This document shows, one piece after another, positions 5,830 through 11,552 of a stretch of 11,552 nt of DNA. Below the pieces are notes generated by a model, which did no database searches, had not been told where the DNA came from, and saw nothing but the letters and a program-made list of their open reading frames with translations. The stretch lies in NCBI GenBank assembly GCA_020718785.1, contig DYRK01000049.1:1-11552 (forward strand). Direction: 5' to 3'. A program made the translations under genes and the position numbers. The DNA comes from Desulfatirhabdium butyrativorans (GTDB taxonomy: Bacteria > Desulfobacterota > Desulfobacteria > Desulfobacterales > DYRK01). Numbering within the stretch: position 1 is the first letter of the stretch; every line of letters starts with the position of its first letter.

Positions 5830-8226
5830 TCATTCAGTTATCACTTTATTTTTAGTGATGTTTTTTATGGATGCGTTAATCTTTGAAATTTCCGCCTCTG
5901 ATTCATTTGTTGGAAGAATTATTTTACCATCGCCGATTTTAGTACCACTTTGTTTATCATGTGGTATCAACTTAGTATTGATTCTAAGTTTAGGATCTGA
6001 AAGAGTTGTAACAACAGTTTTTCTTTCCTTTCCATCTACTTTTATTTTTTTAATATCACCTACCAACAAAGGAAATTCTGTTCCAAATTTGCCTGCTAAT
6101 AAAATAGACATTTTCTCTAAAATTTTATCATTTATAGAAGTATTATCCACATCAATTTCAACATAACTATCTATTCTTATTGGCAATTGCTGAATACGCT
6201 CATCTTTTTGCTTTTCTGTCTCATAAATATCTGCTTTAATTAAAATAGCTGGCTTTCTTTTTATATCCCATCTCTCATATGAAATATATCCTTGCCTAAT
6301 TTCTCCTATGACAACAAATCTGACACCGTCTTCCCATCCGCTAACTCCAGAATTTAAAACATTTTTTATCAAATTTATCTCGGCTTCATTTTCATTACGT
6401 CCCATTTCCATTGCCTTATCTGCATCTGAATTTGGATTTATCACGATATTCAAAAAATTTTCTTTCATGTCAGTTTTAGGGATTATTTGAAAACGTAACG
6501 GTAAATTTCCTGGAGCTGCTTTTGGATAATCAGTATAAATTGAAATTGTTCCAAGAGCTTTGACTAATTTTTCATGAAAAACTTGTGGAGAGATTCTGAC
6601 TTGATCTGAGTTTTTACTAAAAGGAAACACTAAAATACTCAATCTGTTTTTTATATCAGTAGCATTATATCCTTTCTTTTTAATGATAATTACCTTTTCT
6701 TTATCCTCGTTTTTTTCATCATCTGTGGCAGTGATTTTCACTTTTTTAACTTCGCTATTATTTACTTTAACAATATATTCAGTATGTTTTTGAAGATCGA
6801 CAGCATAGTCAAAAGCTAATGTTGCTCGTTTATTAGATGAGATCATTCCTTTGAGGTGAAAGAATTCTTCTTTAGCAAGAATATCATCATCGTTGATCAT
6901 CAGTGAGTCAATTTTGCTATTACTTTCTATTTCAACGCTTATAGTGAACAGATTTGTATATATCTCTTTCCCGCTTTCCAATTCAGATTTACTCTTATCA
7001 TCTCCTTTCAAATACATTTTGATAATTGGTTGTTGGCTATCTCCATCACAAGCGATTAAGTTATTTTCATCTATTAATCCAGCATTAGCAAACCATTTGT
7101 ATTTATTTTCAACAGCAGAATACGATGAATCTATTGTTATAGCTGTCTGATTCCCCAACTGATCCATCGCCACCAATCCCACCTCTTTTTCATCTGCTTT
7201 AGCTTTGGCTTCAAAAGAATTATCCGCCTTGACAGGAACTTGCTGATTATTCATAAAAAGAGATGAAATACCTGATTCATCACCGAGAAAACCGGTGATG
7301 GTAAGAGCCTTATCCGAATCCGTATATTTTTTGTCAGCTATCGTAATCATAGGACCCAAGCGATCCACACGAATATCAACCTTATGGTCATTAACTCCTC
7401 CCATGATATTTTCTGCTCTGATTGTAGCAACATATTCTCCTTGGGGAAGAAATAAAAACTGCTTTTTAAAAGAAACATTTGTCGTTAAGTCCGTCAAGGT
7501 CTTCTGTTCTTCCAAAAGTTTTAACTGCTTTTCATCCAGATTTCTCTTAAAATCTTCCAAACTGTTCAGTATAAACACAGGTTCAAAAGATTCATCTTCC
7601 AGCTTTTTATCGCTTTGGACATCTTTATTTGTAATATTAACGGCTATTTTTCTTATATATTTTTTATCTGCCACTGTACCGGAAAGCACAACCGGCTCAT
7701 CTTTGGTCCAGAAAGGCTGAACATGGATTTCGGGAAGCAACTTTTTTTGCTTTCCGTCCAGTGCGATCCAATCATTATAAACGATTTCAAGATAATAGAT
7801 GGCTTTGGCGCTTGGTGTCTGACTCAGAGACTCTTCCAGCTTTTCAACAGCAGCTTTATATCCTTCTTCTTTTTTCTCTTTTTGGGCTAAATAATAATAA
7901 GCGATTCCCATTTCCCGATTCGGAAAATAATCAATAAAATGCCGTCCGTATGTCCGGGCATTCCATTGGTCTTCGCCTCTTTGCCTGATCGCCTCTTTCA
8001 AATAGACTTCAGCCTGTTCCCAACAACCGCCTTCGGCAAAAGACAGTGCGCCCTCGTAATAATCATACCATTTATAAGGGAATGCCGAACCGGAAATTTT
8101 ACCATATAGTTTACAATGTTCTTTTATGGGGTCTTCTGTCTGCAAGGGCTGACATCCGCCGTGAAACAGAAATCCGCCTGCCAAAACCATAAAAACAATG
8201 AATAAACATGCTATTTTATGAAACAT
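5830..8226 (-). CDS. Lipoprotein with TPR-like, Ig-like and FlgO/CsgG-like parts
   Basis: 798 residues. Residues 1-24 are a signal sequence ending FHGG before Cys25, a probable though non-ideal lipobox, so it is likely anchored to a membrane from the periplasmic side. Residues 52-150 hold two TPR-like hairpins (ALSFAEGGCWEQAEVYLKEA and YKAAVEKLEESL) around RTYGRHFIDYFPNREMGIAY. Residues 170-295 and 296-370 look like Ig-like sandwiches; the second has the usual DESGISSLFMNNQQVPV start and AMDQLGNQT end. A third beta region spans about 395-500. Residues 527-724 begin RLSILVFPF and contain RFVVIGEIRQGY, a pattern like FlgO/CsgG-type envelope domains. I infer a scaffold at the cell envelope and can name no activity. 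The start is fixed by GGAGG 5 nt upstream and a strong promoter. GC is 47% near the 5' end (7921-7980) but 25% at 6661-6720. Confidence 0.8.
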   Translation of the reverse strand: MFHKIACLFIVFMVLAGGFLFHGGCQPLQTEDPIKEHCKLYGKISGSAFPYKWYDYYEGALSFAEGGCWEQAEVYLKEAIRQRGEDQWNARTYGRHFIDYFPNREMGIAYYYLAQKEKKEEGYKAAVEKLEESLSQTPSAKAIYYLEIVYNDWIALDGKQKKLLPEIHVQPFWTKDEPVVLSGTVADKKYIRKIAVNITNKDVQSDKKLEDESFEPVFILNSLEDFKRNLDEKQLKLLEEQKTLTDLTTNVSFKKQFLFLPQGEYVATIRAENIMGGVNDHKVDIRVDRLGPMITIADKKYTDSDKALTITGFLGDESGISSLFMNNQQVPVKADNSFEAKAKADEKEVGLVAMDQLGNQTAITIDSSYSAVENKYKWFANAGLIDENNLIACDGDSQQPIIKMYLKGDDKSKSELESGKEIYTNLFTISVEIESNSKIDSLMINDDDILAKEEFFHLKGMISSNKRATLAFDYAVDLQKHTEYIVKVNNSEVKKVKITATDDEKNEDKEKVIIIKKKGYNATDIKNRLSILVFPFSKNSDQVRISPQVFHEKLVKALGTISIYTDYPKAAPGNLPLRFQIIPKTDMKENFLNIVINPNSDADKAMEMGRNENEAEINLIKNVLNSGVSGWEDGVRFVVIGEIRQGYISYERWDIKRKPAILIKADIYETEKQKDERIQQLPIRIDSYVEIDVDNTSINDKILEKMSILLAGKFGTEFPLLVGDIKKIKVDGKERKTVVTTLSDPKLRINTKLIPHDKQSGTKIGDGKIILPTNESEAEISKINASIKNITKNKVITE

Positions 8227-8231
8227 CTGAG

Positions 8232-8281
8232 CCTCCGTCCGAAAGATGTATTATTTTAGCGGAAAATCAATTTCGTATCAA
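8232..8281 (-). promoter_or_regulatory. Promoter and ribosome site of the lipoprotein gene
   Basis: On the minus strand -35 TTGATA (8281-8276), a spacer of exactly 17 bases and -10 TAAAAT (8258-8253) match the sigma70 consensus well. GGAGG (8236-8232) lies 5 bases before the ATG at 8226. The leader would be about 20 bases, with no room for a riboswitch. Confidence 0.7.
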
Positions 8282-8464
8282 AAAAATGAAATATGCAGGC
8301 AGACCCTGCAATACTTCACCTCAAGAAGGCGGGTAACACCTTTTAAATAATAAGTCAACAAAAAAATACCATTCCCGGCAAAAAGTCAGCGGATGTTTTG
8401 TCCGGTTCGGAAAAAAATAAAAAGCGATTTGAATTATCGGTAAGTTCATGCTAATCTTTTTTAC
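8282..8464. other. Spacer between divergent lipoprotein and DHH genes
   Basis: Contains a small hairpin, TGCAGG/CCTGCA with a 5-base loop (8294-8310). Near the right end TTGAAT (8429-8434), 17 bases, TAATCT (8452-8457) is a possible promoter for the DHH gene; if used, transcription would begin almost at its ATG. Nothing else was recognised. Confidence 0.3.
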
Positions 8465-9493
8465 ATGAAAATTTCCGCATCTGAAAAATTGAATCGCTTT
8501 TACGAATGTTTTTCAGGAAGCGACCATGTGCTGGTAGTGATCAACGCGGATCCGGATGCCATTGCCAGTGCCATGGCTGTCAGACGCCTGCTCTGGCGGA
8601 GAGTTTCCGGAGTCACGCTGTCCCATGTCAATATTATCAAACGTCCGGACAATACCGCCATGGTCCGTCTGTTGCGTGCAGGGCTGGTTCATAGCGACGA
8701 GACTGACGAAAAAAAATTTGACCGCTTTGTCATGGTAGATTCCCAGCCTTCCCATCACGAAGCCTTTGCCCGCTTTTCCTTTGATGCGGTGATAGACCAC
8801 CATCCCGACACCGGTATCAAAGCCGCATTTACGGATATCCGGCCCGAATACGGCGCTACCGCCAGCATAATGACAGAATATCTCAGAGCCGCCGGAATCA
8901 AACCTTCTGCAAAGCTTGCGACCGCGCTGCTCCATGCCATAAAAACAGACACTGATAATTTCGAAAGGCAGGCTGTCAATGAGGATATCAGGGCATTTCA
9001 GTTTCTTTTCCGATATTCCAACATCCATCTGTCCCGAAAAATCGAACAGGCTGATCTCCGGCTCGATTTTCTGAAATATTTCCGGATAGCGCTTCAGACC
9101 ATGCGGATGCACAAAGGCAGAGTCTTTGTCCATTTGGGAGCCGTTGCCAATCCGGATGTCTGTGTCGTGGTCGCGGATTTTTTCATGAGAATCTGTTCTG
9201 TAAAGTGGAGCATTGTTTCCGGATTTTATGAGAATAAACTCATTCTGATCTTCAGAAATGACGGACTTCGCAAAGACGCGGGAAAAACAGCGAAACAGGG
9301 ATTCGGACATCTCGGATCCGCGGGGGGACACAAAAGCATGGCGCGGGCTGAAATTCCTGTTCAGGCTTTAGATGATCTTAGGGATTGCAGCGATGACAGG
9401 AAAGTTTTGCAATGGATCATTGACCGGGTCGAAAAAAAACAGAAAGAGTCATCTGTGAGTTTTAAAAAAGACATCTTGGGCTTGAAAACTTGA
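8465..9493 (+). CDS. DHH-family phosphoesterase (NrnA-like)
   Basis: 342 residues. The DHH superfamily hydrolyses phosphodiesters or phosphomonoesters with Mn2+, for example short RNA oligomers, pAp or cyclic dinucleotides; it acts in the cytoplasm. Visible motifs in order are NADPDAIASA (27-36), MVDSQ with Asp92, DHH (111-113), KTDTDNF (160-166) and a DHHA1-type GGHKSMA (287-293). Length and order fit a stand-alone DHH/DHHA1 protein of the NrnA type. The His that normally opens motif I (HxxPDxD) appears as Val25, so metal binding may differ. The ATG is the only common start after an in-frame TAA at 8441-8443, and no Shine-Dalgarno sequence precedes it. The true substrate (nanoRNA, pAp or cyclic dinucleotide) cannot be told. 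It seems to stand alone, ending just before a repeat element. Confidence 0.85.
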   Translation: MKISASEKLNRFYECFSGSDHVLVVINADPDAIASAMAVRRLLWRRVSGVTLSHVNIIKRPDNTAMVRLLRAGLVHSDETDEKKFDRFVMVDSQPSHHEAFARFSFDAVIDHHPDTGIKAAFTDIRPEYGATASIMTEYLRAAGIKPSAKLATALLHAIKTDTDNFERQAVNEDIRAFQFLFRYSNIHLSRKIEQADLRLDFLKYFRIALQTMRMHKGRVFVHLGAVANPDVCVVVADFFMRICSVKWSIVSGFYENKLILIFRNDGLRKDAGKTAKQGFGHLGSAGGHKSMARAEIPVQALDDLRDCSDDRKVLQWIIDRVEKKQKESSVSFKKDILGLKT

Positions 9494-9511
9494 TAGGTGA
9501 AGCATTTTTTT

Positions 9512-9637
9512 CTCGTTCCCAAGCCCCGGCTTGGGAACGCACTTGCCGGGGAAGCCCCCGGCTTCCCGTGACGGGAGACGGCCCGAAGCCGGGGCTTCGG
9601 GCACAGACGCGTTCCCAAGCCGGGGCTTGGGAACGAG
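9512..9637. repeat. Nested palindromic repeat element (126 bp)
   Basis: Four perfect palindromes sit side by side: CGTTCCCAAGCC arms at 9514-9539, GGGAAGCC arms at 9549-9567, GCCCGAAGCC arms at 9581-9602, and CGTTCCCAAGCC arms again at 9610-9635. The two outer 28-base ends (9512-9539 and 9610-9637) are exact reverse complements of each other, so the whole element is also one large inverted repeat. It is far more GC-rich than its flanks and lies between convergent genes. This is the structure of REP/BIME-type or MITE-like repeats that are scattered in some genomes. No transposase is present here and no target-site duplication is clear. Confidence 0.85.
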
Positions 9638-9677
9638 GAAGTGCGTAACTCATATTGTGTATTAAATCTCCGGGAAA

Positions 9678-9698
9678 GGGCATGTCGCCGACATGCCC
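9678..9698. repeat. Short GC-rich palindrome GGGCATGTCG
   Basis: GGGCATGTCG and CGACATGCCC with a single-base loop form a 10-bp perfect stem, followed by CTAC. It lies 23 bases past the stop of the radical SAM gene. It might fold in that mRNA, but the T run behind it is only three bases, so I call it a dispersed repeat rather than a terminator. The same GTAGGGGCAT sequence appears at the right edge of the window. Confidence 0.75.
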
Positions 9699-9721
9699 CT
9701 ACGATTCTTTTTCCACAATTT

Positions 9722-11521
9722 TCAGTAATAATACCAGATGGATTTGTAATCCGCAATATCCTCACCGGCGTCTTTTAACCGCCTGAGATAATCGTAAATC
9801 GAAACATCCGTATAGACGTAGGTATCCACCAGAGAGAGTATCTTTTCCCAGGGATGAAATTCATACACCCTGCGGCCGTTCGGCAGAACAGAAATCACAT
9901 CATGATGCTGGGAAGCTCGCAGATAGTTTTTGCCGAGCCGCGGAACATTGAAAACAATCTCATCGGTGCGGACAGTTCCCGGAAACAGACGGGCTTCCTC
10001 ATGCTGTTCCTGAAGCAGGCGGGCTATGGGAACCCGGTAAATATCCGTTTCTTCCTTTCCTTTGGTGTTGAAGGTGTAATAAGGTGTGACACCGCTAAGT
10101 CGCAGCCGGTGGCGCAGCGCGGAGGCTTCGAATTTTTTGGAATTGAAAAAGGTATAGACCAACTGATTGTACACATCAATGCCGTATTCACGGAATTTCT
10201 GCACAGCTTCCACAGACTCGGGCGTGATTTCATAAGGATGCTCAAAATGAGTGATGATGATGATTTCCCGTTTCCCTGGAATGTGAAAGCGGTTGATGCG
10301 CTCTACCAGCGGCTCTGTAATCCGCTGAGGGAGCGTGACCGGAGTCCGGGTTCCGATGCGGATTCTTTCCACATGCTGAATATCTGCCAGTTCGGACATC
10401 AGGCTCCCGATTTTTTCATCAGACAGCAGCAGAGGATCGCCGCCTGTAATCAGCACTTCATTGATTTCCGGCGTATCCCTTATCCATTGAACCGCTTTTT
10501 CAAGAAGCTCTTTGGAAAGTACGGCTTTCGGCGAGTAAACATCCTCGATCTCCCAATTTCTCTGGCAATACACACAGATCTGCGGACAGGTCAGAATCGG
10601 CTTGATAATTACAATCTGGGGATAACGCCGTGTGATTCCCTCAATGGGAGAGGTGTCGTGTTCGAGCATGAAATCCATTGAAAATCTCGAACACTCCTTG
10701 TGCGCCTTCATTTTTTCCACATAATCCATGGGCGGAATCACCTGAGCGCGCACAGCATAATCGTATTGGTTTTCCGGTTCGTTGTCCATCAGAGACAGAT
10801 AATACGGGGTGATGCCGAAGGGAATCCGGCTTTCTCTGGCAAGCTTTACTGCCCGATAATTTTCGTCTGTCAGACAAACCAGCGCTTTCAGCGTATCCGC
10901 GTTCCTGATGATATGAGCGGTCTGCCATTTCCATTCCCCCCATTCGGCATCCGCGGCATGGAAATATTTCATTATCCTCAGCCGGTTGTCTGCACGCCGG
11001 CGGATCACCTCGCTGTCCAATCCGCAAGAATAATGATCCATGAATTTCTGAGCCGTCCGCGCCATTTCGGAAAGATCGGCTGATCTTAATTTCGCGGCTT
11101 TTCTTCCCTCATATTTCAGATAATCAGGCATCTTATCATGATAAATCCCTGTTTTCCCGATGATTGCTTTTATCAGATGTTCGAATTCGGCAATAAAACC
11201 CGGAGAAGGTTCTTCCATATCGCCGATATCTTCTTTGTGCAGCAGATCATTGATGTATCCGAGGATACTGTAACCGGCAAGCCTTTCGCTCCGAGTAGCC
11301 AAAACATTTCTGAATACGTTGATTGCGCTCCGTGTCAATATCCATTCGAGGGGCGGAATTGTGGGATCGTCTTCGAATGTCGCGAACAGCATATCGGACA
11401 GAAAATATCTGAATTTTGTCCGTTTGGTCTCCAGTGGATCGGATGAAAGCAGAATTTCTTTCAGTACCGGAACCTTGTCAATGATTCCGATCAATTGTTT
11501 TCGGATTTTTTCTTTTTCCAT
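9722..11521 (-). CDS. KamA-family radical SAM aminomutase, glutamate 2,3-aminomutase-like
   Basis: 599 residues. KamA-type enzymes use a [4Fe-4S] cluster, S-adenosylmethionine and PLP to move an amino group from carbon 2 to carbon 3 of an amino acid. Seen here: the cluster motif CPQICVYC (Cys312, 316, 319), an Arg two residues on as in lysine 2,3-aminomutase, ITGGDP for SAM (359-364), GTRTPVTLP (390-398), and LGK with the likely PLP Lys531. The two Asp that bind the lysine side chain are replaced by Lys in YYTFNTK and Asn in FNVP, the pair reported for glutamate 2,3-aminomutase. The product would be beta-glutamate, a known osmolyte of marine anaerobes. A helical N-terminal region of about 250 residues makes it longer than the usual 400-odd. 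The ATG at 11521 is preferred over TTG at 11524, since GAGGAGG lies 4 bases from the ATG. Family membership is firm; substrate is inferred. Confidence 0.88.
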   Translation of the reverse strand: MEKEKIRKQLIGIIDKVPVLKEILLSSDPLETKRTKFRYFLSDMLFATFEDDPTIPPLEWILTRSAINVFRNVLATRSERLAGYSILGYINDLLHKEDIGDMEEPSPGFIAEFEHLIKAIIGKTGIYHDKMPDYLKYEGRKAAKLRSADLSEMARTAQKFMDHYSCGLDSEVIRRRADNRLRIMKYFHAADAEWGEWKWQTAHIIRNADTLKALVCLTDENYRAVKLARESRIPFGITPYYLSLMDNEPENQYDYAVRAQVIPPMDYVEKMKAHKECSRFSMDFMLEHDTSPIEGITRRYPQIVIIKPILTCPQICVYCQRNWEIEDVYSPKAVLSKELLEKAVQWIRDTPEINEVLITGGDPLLLSDEKIGSLMSELADIQHVERIRIGTRTPVTLPQRITEPLVERINRFHIPGKREIIIITHFEHPYEITPESVEAVQKFREYGIDVYNQLVYTFFNSKKFEASALRHRLRLSGVTPYYTFNTKGKEETDIYRVPIARLLQEQHEEARLFPGTVRTDEIVFNVPRLGKNYLRASQHHDVISVLPNGRRVYEFHPWEKILSLVDTYVYTDVSIYDYLRRLKDAGEDIADYKSIWYYY

Positions 11522-11525
11522 CAAA

Positions 11526-11532
11526 CCTCCTC
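11526..11532 (-). promoter_or_regulatory. Ribosome site deciding the radical SAM start
   Basis: GAGGAGG on the minus strand lies 4 bases before ATG 11521 and only 1 base before the in-frame TTG at 11524. This favours the ATG. The promoter must lie beyond the window edge. Confidence 0.65.
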
Positions 11533-11542
11533 ATAATGTCAG

Positions 11543-11552
11543 GTAGGGGCAT
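11543..11552. repeat. Edge fragment of a second GGGCATGTCG-type palindrome
   Basis: GTAGGGGCAT at the end of the window is the reverse complement of the ATGCCCCTAC half of the palindrome at 9678-9698 plus its flank. It is cut by the window edge, so only ten bases can be compared. Confidence 0.4.

Noticed and set aside
5804..7890. Plus-strand frames opposite the lipoprotein gene
   Set aside because: They are short, overlap a continuous 798-codon gene with promoter, ribosome site and signal peptide, and show only low-complexity hydrophobic sequence from AT-rich antisense reading.
8513..9331. 272-codon minus-strand frame opposite the DHH gene
   Set aside because: The plus strand carries all DHH motifs in order; the opposite frame has no recognisable motif.
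9512..9720. Palindromes as intrinsic terminators
   Set aside because: The stems are strong, but no stem is followed by a proper T run in the sense direction of either neighbouring gene; repeat-element structure explains them better.
9361..9765. Minus-strand frame with SQAPAWE-type peptides
   Set aside because: It is a translation of the palindromic repeat element and the end of the DHH gene, a common annotation artefact.
9854..10681. 275-codon plus-strand frame opposite the radical SAM gene
   Set aside because: It lies wholly inside a gene with clear catalytic motifs and reads as non-protein-like sequence.

Overview
The window reads as a piece of chromosome from an anaerobic, probably marine Desulfobacterota-type bacterium (a Desulfonema or multicellular-magnetotactic-like genome). 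This rests on recalled resemblance, not on a search. The pointers are the 'TDWHRLWGLMMLPLFEKL' Rpn-like family, the FadL-type porin, a long KamA-type radical SAM enzyme, and GC-rich palindromic repeats built on CGTTCCCAAGCC and GGGCATGTCG. No RNA genes, CRISPR array, integrase or transposase of a known insertion-sequence family was seen. There is no gene-free stretch longer than about 245 bases.

Left part (1-3862, all minus strand): a small membrane protein with a cysteine cluster and a 36-bp internal tandem repeat (3218-3862). It is followed by a FadL/OmpP1-type outer-membrane protein (1715-3121) with its own promoter. Two tandem copies of a PD-(D/E)XK/Rpn-like gene follow (809-1711 and 788 to beyond the left edge). 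The copies are about 96% identical in nucleotides by hand comparison and start only 3 bp after the porin stop codon.

Middle (4107-8226): a plus-strand five-helix membrane protein with a SAP-like N-terminus converges on a minus-strand 798-residue lipoprotein with TPR-like, Ig-like and FlgO/CsgG-like parts. Their stop codons are 13 bp apart. Both genes switch from about 50% GC at the 5' end to about 22-25% GC at the 3' end, so one very AT-rich block spans the converging ends. None of these proteins has a function I can name. This is the best candidate for an undescribed system: a divergent membrane-protein pair plus a convergent lipoprotein.

Right part (8465-11552): a DHH-family phosphoesterase with an unusual first motif and no Shine-Dalgarno sequence. 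Next comes a 126-bp element of nested perfect palindromes and a separate short palindrome. Last is a 599-residue KamA-family radical SAM/PLP enzyme on the minus strand. Its aligned substrate-pocket residues (Lys and Asn in place of the two lysine-binding Asp of lysine 2,3-aminomutase) point to glutamate 2,3-aminomutase rather than lysine 2,3-aminomutase. The window ends inside what looks like another copy of the short palindrome.
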